Assembly (NCBI GenBank): GCA_009904015.1
Contig: WYEQ01000002.1
Coordinates: forward strand, 124,001 to 188,000
DNA from: Desulfurococcales archaeon
GTDB lineage: Archaea > Thermoproteota > Thermoprotei_A > Sulfolobales > Fervidicoccaceae
Direction of reading: 5' to 3'
Length of the DNA stretch: 64,000 nt
The position numbers and the translations under genes are program-made. Positions 42,686 to 51,667 of this stretch are shown piece by piece; the stretch's first letter is position 1, and each line of letters opens with the position of its first letter. The notes beneath the pieces are model-generated. The model saw only the letters and a list, made by a program, of their open reading frames with translations, was not told where the DNA came from and did no database searches.

Positions 42686-42746
42686 GGGCCCGTGGCTCAG
42701 CCTGGTAGAGCGGCGGAGGCCTGGGGCTCACGGTGCCTCCTTTTTT
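42686..42746 (+). tRNA. Orphan tRNA 5' part with its own terminator (split-tRNA 5' half or truncated tRNA)
   Basis: Positions in tRNA order: acceptor GGGCCCG (42686-42692), TG, D-stem GCTC, D-loop AGCCTGGTA, D-stem GAGC (to 42711). Then GGC and a perfect 6-bp hairpin GGAGGC (42715-42720) / GCCTCC (42735-42740) whose loop contains CTGGGG, followed by TTTTTT (42741-42746). The T arm and the matching acceptor strand CGGGCCC are absent downstream. The TATA box, intact acceptor/D arm and T-run suggest a transcribed 5' half; the anticodon GGG (Pro) reading is possible but the arm has 3 extra bases. Not the partner of the piece at 32116 (C4 would face A). Confidence 0.6.
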
Positions 42747-42802
42747 AATACCTTTACCACGATAGATTATGACACTTTGCACTTGTGAAGACGAGAGTTT
42801 AG

Positions 42803-43966
42803 CTATGCTCTTATCTCTACTACGTCTCCATCTTCCAGAACGTGGTCTTTTCCTACTCTTTCGCCTGGGTACTTCGCGCTTGGGCCCCAAATCCTAGCGT
42901 ACTTGAAGTTCTCAGCGAAGCTTGAATGAATGGCCTTTGCTACGTCGAGAACCGTTGCTCCCTTCCTCAGTACAAGGGGCTTCCTCGCAACCTCGCCGCT
43001 TGGTTGCTTGGTGTATATTCGTATCAGCTCCAGGCTCTCAAAACACATTTTTGGAAGCAGAGATAAATTATCTCCTCGTAGAGCCGAGACAGCTAGGTAC
43101 GGCACGCCTAGTTTTCTTGCTAACTGACCAAGAACCTCGACACTATCCTGACCAGCTATATCCAGTTTGTTCCCAACTATTATTGATGGCTTGTAATCCC
43201 TGTTGCCGAGAATGGCTGCCTCAACGTCGTCTATTGACGCTTCACCTATAATCCTCACTATTCCATGATGAATCCTGTAGTCCAGTAGCAGCTTTCTCAC
43301 GTCATCCGGCGTAGCGTTAATCAATCTCCCGACGACCACGATGTTTATACCGCCAGCGCTGGTCTTAGTGAAGCTCACCACGGCTTTTCGCTTACCGAGG
43401 AGGATGCCGTTCTCCTCGAGCTCCTGGACAGCAGATGTTAGTTGCTTGTCAACATCTCTTGACAAGTCAACCACGAGGATGACGCCATCAGCGTTGCGCG
43501 CCAGCCCTATTGTCCTCCCATACCAGCTAACCTTTTCGCCTAGGCCGAAGGGCAGGCTGGGAGCATCCACAAGCTGTAGGAGTACATCTTCGAATTTCAT
43601 CATGCCGGGCTGAGGCAGGGTTGTCGAGAAGGGAATAGGTGATGCCTCTACCTTAGCGTTTGTTAGCTTAGCGAGAAGAAGCGTTTTGCCGGAGCTAGGC
43701 CAGCCCAGCATTACCAGCTGCGCTGACCCTTCCTTCTCTACAAAGAACCTAGGCCCAGAACCAACTTTTCTCCTCTTCTTTTCTTCTAGTTCCTCTTTCA
43801 GCTGGCTTAGTCTTCTCGTGGCCCATAGCATTAGGTTCTCCGTTCCCTTGTGTTTTGGGACAGCCGAGATGAACTCCTCCAGGGCGGCAATTTTCTCTTC
43901 GAGTGTTCTCGCCTCCATTACCTTAATCCATTTAGCCCTAGCCTCAGGTGGGAGGTTAGTCGGCAT
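42803..43966 (-). CDS. DRG-family GTPase with TGS domain
   Basis: 387 residues. Helical N-terminus (to ~70), G1 GWPSSGKT near 84, G3 VDAPSLPFG near 130, G4 VGNKLDIAG near 262, G5 SALRGDN, and a C-terminal TGS domain (RKPLVLRKGATVLDVAKAI). DRG/Rbg GTPases associate with ribosomes and translation factors. It overlaps rnhB by 11 bases. Confidence 0.88.
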   Translation of the reverse strand: MPTNLPPEARAKWIKVMEARTLEEKIAALEEFISAVPKHKGTENLMLWATRRLSQLKEELEEKKRRKVGSGPRFFVEKEGSAQLVMLGWPSSGKTLLLAKLTNAKVEASPIPFSTTLPQPGMMKFEDVLLQLVDAPSLPFGLGEKVSWYGRTIGLARNADGVILVVDLSRDVDKQLTSAVQELEENGILLGKRKAVVSFTKTSAGGINIVVVGRLINATPDDVRKLLLDYRIHHGIVRIIGEASIDDVEAAILGNRDYKPSIIVGNKLDIAGQDSVEVLGQLARKLGVPYLAVSALRGDNLSLLPKMCFESLELIRIYTKQPSGEVARKPLVLRKGATVLDVAKAIHSSFAENFKYARIWGPSAKYPGERVGKDHVLEDGDVVEIRA

Positions 43967-44618
43967 TCTCCTCGTCCCTCATAAATTTATCCAGAGTAAA
44001 ACCGGTAGTGGAGCTTGACGGCCCCTTGTGCCTAAGCGTTCTCCACTTGTGTCTAACTGCCCATCTTGGGAGCTTCTCCAGGTTGTTCCTAACCCACTCA
44101 ACAGTCTCGTTATCCGATGGGTAACCGCTCCCCGATAAGCCGAATTCCTTCTGTATGTAACTTAAGCACCAATCCCTGAAAACCTTAGCAACAATACTCG
44201 CGGCCGAGACAACGGTGTATTTCGCATCGGCTTTCTCCTCCATTATTATCTTCACTTTTCTGCCATTGATTATCCTTATTGCTGAGTAGCTTTTACCTAC
44301 TCTATCAAGTATCACGAGGCTTACTTCGCCCAGCATAGATACTGCATCTTTAATTATGGTATCCATCGCGTCCCGCGTCAGGGTGTTCAGGTTGTACAAA
44401 TCAATATCCTCCGGGCCTACGGGTATGACTTCGAGAAAGTAGGCTTCATCTACTATTGCTGGGAGTAACTTAGCTCTTTTTCTTGGCGTAAGGGCCTTGC
44501 TATCCCTCACCCCCAGCTCGGTTAATCTCCTCTCTTTCTCCTCATCAAGAACGACTCCAGCGACTATCATTGGGCCAATTAAGCTTCCTCTCCCAGCCTC
44601 ATCTATCCCTAGAATCAT
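43956..44618 (-). CDS. rnhB: Ribonuclease HII
   Basis: 220 residues. Active site: GIDEAGRGSLIGPMIVAG (Asp, Glu) near residue 3; DRVGKSY near 110; and the basic patch with Tyr in the GYPSDNETVEWV region. Removes RNA primers and misincorporated ribonucleotides. It overlaps the GTPase gene by 11 bases. Confidence 0.95.
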   Translation of the reverse strand: MILGIDEAGRGSLIGPMIVAGVVLDEEKERRLTELGVRDSKALTPRKRAKLLPAIVDEAYFLEVIPVGPEDIDLYNLNTLTRDAMDTIIKDAVSMLGEVSLVILDRVGKSYSAIRIINGRKVKIIMEEKADAKYTVVSAASIVAKVFRDWCLSYIQKEFGLSGSGYPSDNETVEWVRNNLEKLPRWAVRHKWRTLRHKGPSSSTTGFTLDKFMRDEENAD

Positions 44619-44666
44619 CTTGCTTATACGTACCTCTCATACCAATTGCTTACATGGTATATGAAG

Positions 44667-45473
44667 TTAGAAAAGGCTTAAAAACTTGGTAAGCATCTCC
44701 GCTAGATAAGAAGCAGTAACGTCGTTTCCGGCGTGGGTGTAAAAAACCTCGAGCGTAACCACAAGGTTTGGGTTAAAAGTGAATGTTCTCTTAACAATTG
44801 TTGAAAAGAGGTTCTCGTTACCTAGAAAAGAAAAATGCTCCGTTACCCTTCCCTTCCTTCTGCCCAGCGAGTGTAGATGGAGAACCTCTATCTTGTTGCT
44901 AATAGTTCTTATCCATTTCTCTATTTGCTCGAGAGAAAAATACTGCTGGGACTCCCTGGGCAGTAATCTACCAATATCAAGACAAGCTCCAGCGCCCGTG
45001 TACTTGAGCAACTCAGCAAAGCTCTCGGGCGATTCAGAAACCCCACTAAAGGTGTTCTCGAGCACAGCTCTTATTCCCTTGGACCTGGCATAGTCATTAA
45101 GCTCCGCCACGACTTCCTTTACTTGGGAAAAATACTCGCTATCTAGCTTGACCTCCTCCCTGGTCTGTATATGAAAAACCATGTATTCTGCGCGGGTATC
45201 AGCTACCTCGTCTATTACTTTTTTCAGAGCCTCCAGCGAGCCCCTAGATATATCCTTGTAGGGCGAGGCCAGAGAGATATCTCTCCATGGAGCATGAAAA
45301 GCTATTCTTAGACCCAGCTCTGCAATCTGCTTAACTGTATTTTTGAAATTCGCGGAGAAGGGCCATGGGTAATCCAGGCTAATCTCCGCGACGCTGTACC
45401 CTGATTTCATTAATAACTCGTAATCGTTCTTAGAGAAGCTACTCTTGTTCCATACGGTGAATGCCCAGGGCAA
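44667..45473 (-). CDS. Sugar-phosphate isomerase/epimerase-like TIM-barrel protein
   Basis: 268 residues of the AP-endonuclease-2/xylose-isomerase-like fold. Metal-site-like motifs: FHAPWRDI near 78, MVFHIQTREE near 117, VLENTFSG near 153, CLDIGRLLP near 176, VLHLHSLGR near 210 and VTLEVFY near 247. Sugar isomerase or endonuclease IV-type DNA repair cannot be told apart; the sequence is short for Nfo. Confidence 0.75.
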   Translation of the reverse strand: MPWAFTVWNKSSFSKNDYELLMKSGYSVAEISLDYPWPFSANFKNTVKQIAELGLRIAFHAPWRDISLASPYKDISRGSLEALKKVIDEVADTRAEYMVFHIQTREEVKLDSEYFSQVKEVVAELNDYARSKGIRAVLENTFSGVSESPESFAELLKYTGAGACLDIGRLLPRESQQYFSLEQIEKWIRTISNKIEVLHLHSLGRRKGRVTEHFSFLGNENLFSTIVKRTFTFNPNLVVTLEVFYTHAGNDVTASYLAEMLTKFLSLF

Positions 45474-45495
45474 ATCGCTCCAACACCGCTTCTGG

Positions 45496-45918
45496 CTAGA
45501 GCCCGGCTTTTTTTGGTATGTTTATTATTAGCCTGCCACCGCTGACCCTGTACCTCATGGAGAATGCATCAGCGTCAGGGGGGAGCAGTATCCTCTTCAC
45601 ATATAATGCTTCCTCCCTTCTGTATTCTGCATGTAGCATTGACTCTATAGCTTCTCTTACAATCATCCTTGCTTTTATCTCCAGGTAGTCCCCGCTGACC
45701 TGAACAGTTATGCTTGAGGAATCCGCCACCGGTATATCAACAATGATAACGTATTCGTCGGGGAACTCATATATAGAGTGAAGAGGCTCTATGGGGCCCC
45801 GCGTGTATGGAGAGGTAATCCTGCTGAAGCTGTACTCGTATACGTCCTCCAGCTCTTTTCTAAGCTCCCATAGCCTCCTGTACATGAGGTTGATTAGTCT
45901 TCTTATCTCCTCATCCAC
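45496..45918 (-). CDS. Small heat-shock protein (Hsp20/alpha-crystallin)
   Basis: 140 residues. Alpha-crystallin core from EFPDEYVIIVDIPVADSSSI to the closing GGRLIINIPK, the conserved strand before the C-terminal tail. It binds unfolding proteins. It lies 13 bases after the PAC2 gene in the same run. Confidence 0.88.
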   Translation of the reverse strand: MDEEIRRLINLMYRRLWELRKELEDVYEYSFSRITSPYTRGPIEPLHSIYEFPDEYVIIVDIPVADSSSITVQVSGDYLEIKARMIVREAIESMLHAEYRREEALYVKRILLPPDADAFSMRYRVSGGRLIINIPKKAGL

Positions 45919-45931
45919 GAGCTCCCGCCTC

Positions 45932-46747
45932 CTAAGTATATATCACCGGGTGCTTCACTTCAAGCTCCTTTCCCATTTGGCTCATCGTCCTTGTGGTCTG
46001 CTTCATTAGTTCCCTCATTCTCAGCCTTATCAGCTCTGCCTCCTCCAGAAGCTTTGTTGTATCTATCTTCAGGCCTGTGAGGTCTGAGAAGACCTTAAGG
46101 ACGGTCGCCGCCGCTTCCGGGTCAGGTATATCCATGAAGCTCTCGGCCAATAAGACTATGGTGTTAAGCCTGTACTTGGAGGCCTCCTTGAGAATTACTG
46201 CGTAGGGCCCTATAAGTATTCCTTCATCGAAGCTTTCTATCCCGAGTGAGAGGGCTTTCTCCAGTGCCTCCCTTCCACTGGCTGCCCAGTAAGCTCTGGG
46301 TTTCTCATCTCTGTATCTGGAGGGAGAAGCTATGCCTGTCAGGGACACGAGGAGCTTAAACCTCCTCTTCACGCTGTACTCCATGATTGCCTTGCTAAGC
46401 TTGTAAACATAGTTAATAGGAACAGGCGCCTCCGAGAGAACGAGAAGCACGTTGTCCTTTAGGAAGAGCCTTATGGGAGGTATTGGCTCTCCTTTACGGA
46501 TAAGCGTCATCGGAGGCATCATGGCTGGCAGGTCTATTCCTCCAACCTCAATGGCGCCTAGCTCCGATGCTATGTGGGTAACGCTGATGGCTCCCACGAG
46601 ACCTGTGTCAGGTAGACCAACAACTATGTAAGAGGGCTCCTGAACAACGAAGTCTTCGTACTCATATATAACGACTCCATCGTATACTTCCTCCCTCTTA
46701 GGCACAGGCACGAGGTCTTCACCTGGCTCTTCTCCTGATATACTCAA
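45932..46747 (-). CDS. PAC2-family protein (proteasome-assembly-chaperone-like)
   Basis: 271 residues. IVVGLPDTGLVGAISVTHIA near 38, PEAAATVLKVFSDLTG near 220, and a C-terminal charged helix. PAC2 homologs assist proteasome assembly in eukaryotes; the archaeal role is less certain. TTG 46747 overlaps the gcvH 3' end by 29 bases. A paralog is at 50930-51664. Confidence 0.85.
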   Translation of the reverse strand: MSISGEEPGEDLVPVPKREEVYDGVVIYEYEDFVVQEPSYIVVGLPDTGLVGAISVTHIASELGAIEVGGIDLPAMMPPMTLIRKGEPIPPIRLFLKDNVLLVLSEAPVPINYVYKLSKAIMEYSVKRRFKLLVSLTGIASPSRYRDEKPRAYWAASGREALEKALSLGIESFDEGILIGPYAVILKEASKYRLNTIVLLAESFMDIPDPEAAATVLKVFSDLTGLKIDTTKLLEEAELIRLRMRELMKQTTRTMSQMGKELEVKHPVIYT

Positions 46748-47144
46748 CGTACTCCTCAGGCTTCATGAGGTCTTTTGCCTCATCTATGTTCAGAACCTCT
46801 ATTCTAGCTATCCAGCCATCACCGTAGGGATCCTTGTTAATTAGCTGTGGGTCGTCCTGAAGTGATTCGTTTATCTCTATGACCTTGCCGCTGAGAGGAG
46901 CATATACCTCGGCGCTTGCTTTTATTGAATCAACAAAAGCTATGGCTTCGCCTTTCCTGTAAGTTCTGCCAAGAACAGGCAGGTCTACGCCAACGATGTC
47001 CTTGAGCTGCTTCTGAGCATAATCGGTGATGCCTATCGTGGCTTTCCCGTTCTCAACCTTGACCCATTCATCCTCGCGTGTATATAGCCTATCGGTTGCC
47101 ACCTTGTATCCGGATTCCTCTAGGTACTTATCCAATACCCTCAC
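46719..47144 (-). CDS. gcvH: Glycine cleavage system H-like lipoyl carrier
   Basis: 141 residues. Lipoyl-domain core with the modified Lys in FVDSIKASAEVYAPLSGKVI near 72, followed by DDPQLINKDPYGDGWIARI. GcvH shuttles aminomethyl groups; no other gcv gene is in this window, so its partners lie elsewhere or it serves in lipoate relay. Confidence 0.92.
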   Translation of the reverse strand: MRVLDKYLEESGYKVATDRLYTREDEWVKVENGKATIGITDYAQKQLKDIVGVDLPVLGRTYRKGEAIAFVDSIKASAEVYAPLSGKVIEINESLQDDPQLINKDPYGDGWIARIEVLNIDEAKDLMKPEEYVEYIRRRAR

Positions 47145-47279
47145 CTTTGCTTATCTAAAATTATAGAGATTCCTCCTTAAAGAAATATGCTTTTTGTGTT
47201 ATTGATTCCATGAAGAAACAAGCAGTTTTTTAAAAATATATGGTGATTCAGTACAAAAACAGTAATAGAAAACCGATTC

Positions 47280-47879
47280 CTAGAAGAACTCTTCTGTCTC
47301 GCTCTCGCTTCTCTCTATGACGCATCCAAGCTCAATAAGCATGTTGTAAATCTTGTTAACAGCTTCAGTTACCTCCGACTCCCTCTTGGCTCCAGTAATA
47401 ACCATTTTTCCGCTGCTGAATATGAGGAGAACGACGTGTGGATCGGTCATTCTGTATATCAAGCCTGGGAACTGTTCAGGCTCGTACATGTTGTTCTCAA
47501 GCTTGTACGCCGCCTCCTCTAGGTTTACCTCGACGTTAAGGTTGGCTGACGCAACTATGTTCTGTATCTGGATAATCGGCTTACCCTTAATCTTTATCCC
47601 ATTTTCAATCAGTGTTCTAATTATCCTCTTGACAGCCTCAATCAGCGACTTTGTATCCTTTGCTCCCGTTACAACCATTTTTCCAGACTTGAATATCAGC
47701 GCTGTGACCTTCATTTTTTCTAGACGAAAAACAAGCCCGGGGAACTGGTCTGGGTTGTACTCAACCCTCGGAATGTTCCGCTCGATCTCATGGAGGTCGA
47801 GCTCGTTTGGAAGCGTCACTGTGGCAACGATGTTCTCGATCCTCACTGTGGGCTGTACGCTTGGTTTCCTGGATAGCAT
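47280..47879 (-). CDS. tbp: TATA-box-binding protein (TBP)
   Basis: 199 residues with two direct saddle repeats: [18 protein letters not shown] (residues 11-28) and [18 protein letters not shown], each followed by the FPGLVFRL / FPGLIYRM strand. ATG 47879 follows GGTGAAG. Acidic C-terminus. It is downstream of pyrG on the same strand, separated by a tandem-TATA promoter. Confidence 0.96.
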   Translation of the reverse strand: MLSRKPSVQPTVRIENIVATVTLPNELDLHEIERNIPRVEYNPDQFPGLVFRLEKMKVTALIFKSGKMVVTGAKDTKSLIEAVKRIIRTLIENGIKIKGKPIIQIQNIVASANLNVEVNLEEAAYKLENNMYEPEQFPGLIYRMTDPHVVLLIFSSGKMVITGAKRESEVTEAVNKIYNMLIELGCVIERSESETEEFF

Positions 47880-47921
47880 CTAGGGCTTCACCTACTGCTC
47901 GCTTATACATTGTTGTATAAT

Positions 47922-47941
47922 GTATTTAAAGAGTATTTAAA
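47922..47941 (-). promoter_or_regulatory. Tandem TATA boxes of tbp
   Basis: The 9-mer GTATTTAAA is repeated directly 11 bases apart on the plus strand (TTTAAATAC twice on the minus strand). Either copy can serve tbp, 43-62 bases from its ATG. The doubling may permit self-regulation by TBP (inference). Confidence 0.45.
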
Positions 47942-47944
47942 CCT

Positions 47945-49552
47945 CTAACTAGCGCTTCTCAGCAATCCTATGAACAGTGGTGATGGGCTCAGGGGCCTGC
48001 TCTTGTATTCCGGGTGTGCTTGTGTGCCGACAAAGAACTTGTTGTGCCTTGACTCCATGAACTCGACTCTGTTTCCCTCCACGCTGTATCCACTAGCTAT
48101 TAGGCCCGAGCTTTCCAGCTTTTCGAGGAACAAGGGGTTTACCTCGTACCTATGCCTATGCCTCTCCATAACTATATCGGCACCGTATAGCGAGTGGACT
48201 AGCGTTCCTTGGACAAGTCTTATTTTGTAGGCCCCAAGCCTCATTGTCCCTCCCAGCTTATCCACTCTTCTCTGCTCCTCGAGCAAATCGACAACTGGGT
48301 AGGGGGTGTTCGGGTTAATCTCCGTTGAGTTAGCGCTGTCCAGGCCGAGAACATGGCGCGCGTACTCAACAACCATTAGTTGCAAGCCGAAGCATATCCC
48401 TAGGATGGGCTTGTCGTTCTCCCTGAAACTCTTGATCGCCTTTATTTTGCCCTCCGCCCCTCTCTTACCGAATCCAGGCAGTATAATTGCTGCCTGCGCC
48501 CTCGCTACTACATCGTCGACCTGGATTTTGCCGCTCTCAATATCCGTTGACTCGACCCACATCAGCTTCGGCTTCACGCCGAGGCCTGCGCCAGCGTGGC
48601 TGAGAGCCTCCCTTATGCTTATGTAGCTGTCGGGGAGAGTCGTGTACTTGCCAACCATAGCTATGTTAACTGTTTTGCTGGCTGACTTAAGCCTCTCAAC
48701 GAAGCCCCGCCAGTCATCGAGGTATGGCTCCCTGTAGCTTAGCTCGAGTATTTCTGCGAGCCTCTTATCAGCCTCCTCACTGTGGAGGTTAAGAGGCACC
48801 TCGTATATGTTATCAACATCGTGATTGCTGATAACCCTGTTAACATCGATGTTGGAGTAAAGCGCTATTTTCTTCCTTATATCGAGGGGCAGGGGCTTCG
48901 GGCTCCTAGCCACAACCATGTCTGGGTTAATGCCTATTCTCCTAAGCTCAATAACGCTGTGCTGCAAGGGCTTAGTCTTATGCTCGCCTGTCTGGGGAAG
49001 TATGGGAACATAAGCAACATGTATGTAGGCCACGTTTCTCTTGCCCAGATCGATGCTCAGTTGCCTCGCCGCCTCCAAGAAAGGCAGGCCTTCAATATCT
49101 CCCACAGTCCCACCAATCTCCACGAAGAGCACATCCACGCCCTCCTCCCTGCCAAGGCCCAGCAGGTAGTCCTTTATCTCGTTCGTCACATGCGGGATAA
49201 TCTGCACTGTTTGGCCCAGGTACTCCCCCTTCCTCTCCTTCTCAATCACGCTGAGGTATACCTTACCAGTGGTGAGGTTATGCTTGGCCGATAGGTTCCT
49301 CCCAAGAAACCTCTCGTAATGACCGATATCGAGATCAGTTTCTCCGCCATCCTCAGTAACGAAGACCTCGCCATGCATGTAGGGATTCATCGTTCCAGCG
49401 TCAACGTTTATGTATGGGTCAATCTTCACCATTGATACGTTGTACCCCATCCTCGATAAGAGCATAGCCAGGCTGGCCGACGTTATCCCCTTTCCAACGC
49501 TACTCATAACGCCTCCTGTAACCATAACTAGCTTCAAAACTCTAATCACCAT
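47945..49552 (-). CDS. pyrG: CTP synthase
   Basis: 535 residues. The amidoligase domain begins VTGGVMSSVGKGITSASLAML; the glutaminase domain has catalytic Cys in GICFGLQLMVVEYARH near 385, and His/Glu in AHPEYKSRP near 515. It converts UTP to CTP using glutamine. Length is normal. Confidence 0.97.
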   Translation of the reverse strand: MVIRVLKLVMVTGGVMSSVGKGITSASLAMLLSRMGYNVSMVKIDPYINVDAGTMNPYMHGEVFVTEDGGETDLDIGHYERFLGRNLSAKHNLTTGKVYLSVIEKERKGEYLGQTVQIIPHVTNEIKDYLLGLGREEGVDVLFVEIGGTVGDIEGLPFLEAARQLSIDLGKRNVAYIHVAYVPILPQTGEHKTKPLQHSVIELRRIGINPDMVVARSPKPLPLDIRKKIALYSNIDVNRVISNHDVDNIYEVPLNLHSEEADKRLAEILELSYREPYLDDWRGFVERLKSASKTVNIAMVGKYTTLPDSYISIREALSHAGAGLGVKPKLMWVESTDIESGKIQVDDVVARAQAAIILPGFGKRGAEGKIKAIKSFRENDKPILGICFGLQLMVVEYARHVLGLDSANSTEINPNTPYPVVDLLEEQRRVDKLGGTMRLGAYKIRLVQGTLVHSLYGADIVMERHRHRYEVNPLFLEKLESSGLIASGYSVEGNRVEFMESRHNKFFVGTQAHPEYKSRPLSPSPLFIGLLRSAS

Positions 49553-49736
49553 GAATAATGCTTAATACAAATACACACTCTTAGCTAGAAAATATTATAA
49601 CGATTTTCTTCTCATCACGCATAATTCAAGATGAGTGTCCGTGGCTTAGCGTTCATCCAATAATGAGGCTGGGTGGCTAGTTAAAAGATGCGTTGATATA
49701 TCCGTGTTAATAATAGCTATTCTAGTGGCATGGAAA

Positions 49737-50933
49737 ATGAGGGTTCTACTGCTCCACGCGGAAAGATTCTCCTATACACCAACGAAAAAGGCCGTATCTC
49801 AGGCTGACGAGGAAGCCGGTCCCCACAGCGTGGAAAACGCGCTCGTCGTCTTCACAACGGTTGAGGATGGCGATGACGAGGAGATAGTGAGAAAAGCCAG
49901 CCAGGACATAGCTGAGCACGCCGCGAAGGTCAAGGCAGACATCATTGTGGTTTATCCATACGCTCATCTATCCAGCAACCTCGCGCCCCTCAGCGAGGCT
50001 AGACAAGTGCTCAGCGAGCTGGCAAAAAGCCTGGAGAACCTTGGTTTAAAGGTGCATAAAGCCCCATTCGGTTGGTACAAGGCTTTTGATATAAAGGTCC
50101 ACGGACACCCGCTCGCCGAGCTATCCAGGAGCTACTCAGCCACCGAGAGAATGCCGCCCCTAATGGAAACAACAAGAGATTTCGAGCAGAAGCTCTACAA
50201 CGATTACTTACAGAGATTCGGCTTAACGCTCGGCGGCAAAGCAACAAGGATGAGCGATAAGTGGCGATCAGCCCTTGAAGATGTGGCCATGGAACTGAGG
50301 ACATGTGATGGGGAGACAGCAACGGTGTTTACAAAAGATATCACGGCTGAGAAAATTGATTACTGCACAGAGTACTTGCTCGAGGGGGTAGCGCAACCCA
50401 TAAGAGCATTCTTCATTGAGAGGGGAATACCGACAACGCTTGATAAGCTTAAGAGCGTTATAGGGGAGGAAGGCCTGGTCGTTAACGAGAAGCACGTTTG
50501 GCTTCAGGGCAAACAGTTCAAGTTCCTCGTGGGGCTCTCGCTAAGTGGAGATAAAACGCTGGCTTTCATGAACACCATCCTCGCTGGAATGATAGCAATG
50601 AACATTGAGAAGATGCAAAGCTCACAGTACATACCCATGCTGCCCATAAAATACTCCGTGGTTCAGGCCTACATCGCCATCAACAACCCCGTATCAAGCG
50701 AATACGCAAGCCTGGTCGCGAGCAAGGTGGGGAAAAAACTAAAGCGAGTCGTGGTTGATGACTCCGACTCTAAGCTAGCCGAGAAGCTACGCAGAGCCGG
50801 TATGCTATGGGCTCCCTACGTTATTGTTGTTGGGAAAAGAGAGGAGGAGTCCAGAGCTGTTTCTATTAGAAGGAGAGCTGATGGAACAACAAAGGTTGTC
50901 CCCGTAGATGAGCTCGAGGAGCAGTTATACTAG
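49737..50933 (+). CDS. Stand-alone threonyl-tRNA editing protein (ThrRS-ed)
   Basis: 398 residues from ATG 49737 (MRVLLLHAERFSYTP). The N-terminal archaeal ThrRS editing domain (about 1-140) resembles D-aminoacyl-tRNA deacylase folds; a middle linker follows; the C-terminal anticodon-binding domain is at about 300-398. The class II catalytic motifs 1-3 are absent. Many Crenarchaeota split threonyl-tRNA synthetase into a synthetic ThrRS-cat and this trans-editing protein, which clears Ser-tRNA(Thr). The catalytic partner is not in the window. Confidence 0.85.
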   Translation: MRVLLLHAERFSYTPTKKAVSQADEEAGPHSVENALVVFTTVEDGDDEEIVRKASQDIAEHAAKVKADIIVVYPYAHLSSNLAPLSEARQVLSELAKSLENLGLKVHKAPFGWYKAFDIKVHGHPLAELSRSYSATERMPPLMETTRDFEQKLYNDYLQRFGLTLGGKATRMSDKWRSALEDVAMELRTCDGETATVFTKDITAEKIDYCTEYLLEGVAQPIRAFFIERGIPTTLDKLKSVIGEEGLVVNEKHVWLQGKQFKFLVGLSLSGDKTLAFMNTILAGMIAMNIEKMQSSQYIPMLPIKYSVVQAYIAINNPVSSEYASLVASKVGKKLKRVVVDDSDSKLAEKLRRAGMLWAPYVIVVGKREEESRAVSIRRRADGTTKVVPVDELEEQLY

Positions 50934-51664
50934 ACGTACAATCCTCCCTTGCTTCTCTTCTCCTTTTCCTCCTCGCTTTTCAGTGCCTCCTCCAGTTTGC
51001 TTAACTCCTCTTGAATCTTTGTTGCATCCGCCAAGAGCTCCTCTGTAGGAACGTTCATGCCCAGAAGCTTGTTTATCCTATCGATAGCCACCGCCGCTGC
51101 GGCTGGGTCAGGGGCATCCGTCATGGCGTAGGGGAGAAGAGTTATGGCCGGTATTCTGTAAGCCTCGCTCATCATGAGCTGCAACGCTAGAGGGCCAATT
51201 ATCATTAAGTCTCTCTCGAATAGCTTATCCTCGAGCGGCCTACCAGTGTAGAACCTGTTGGGAAGCCATCTCATCAGGTCACTGGCGTCTCTTCTCAACC
51301 TGCTGTCCAGCCCTCCTATAAGAACAAGGAGCTCCGCTTTTATCTTGCTTAGAAACCTCGCTATCTTCCTGGCGTAATCAACCCTGACGAAATCATGAGG
51401 TATCTCCCTGCTTACGACCACGAGTAGCTTGCTCTCTCTATCTACATATATCTCGTATGGGTAAGCCGGCCCATTATCCTCCATTACAACGTATTCGGGA
51501 TGATAACTCGTGACTATTATGCCCACCTTCTCCATGCCAAGCGAGTTAACGAGATGAAGAGTTGAAATAAGACCTACCGCTCCGAACCCTCTGTATCCCA
51601 TGACTACGCGGTAGTTTGGCTGAACCCATGATTCATCAAACAGGTATATTCTAGCTCTACCCAA
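50930..51664 (-). CDS. PAC2-family protein, second copy
   Basis: 244 residues. YRVVMGYRGFGAVGLISTLHLV near 20, LVVVSREIPHDF near 85, LLVLIGGLDSR near 120, and a coiled acidic/basic C-terminus (EELSKLEEALKSEEEKEKR). Paralog of 45932-46747. It overlaps the convergent ThrRS-ed gene end by 4 bases. Confidence 0.82.
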   Translation of the reverse strand: MGRARIYLFDESWVQPNYRVVMGYRGFGAVGLISTLHLVNSLGMEKVGIIVTSYHPEYVVMEDNGPAYPYEIYVDRESKLLVVVSREIPHDFVRVDYARKIARFLSKIKAELLVLIGGLDSRLRRDASDLMRWLPNRFYTGRPLEDKLFERDLMIIGPLALQLMMSEAYRIPAITLLPYAMTDAPDPAAAAVAIDRINKLLGMNVPTEELLADATKIQEELSKLEEALKSEEEKEKRSKGGLYV

Positions 51665-51667
51665 GGC

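Noticed and set aside
42686-42746. Partner of the tRNA fragment at 32116-32188
   Set aside because: GGGCCCG and CGGACCC would leave a C-A mismatch in the acceptor stem, and leader and trailer are not complementary.
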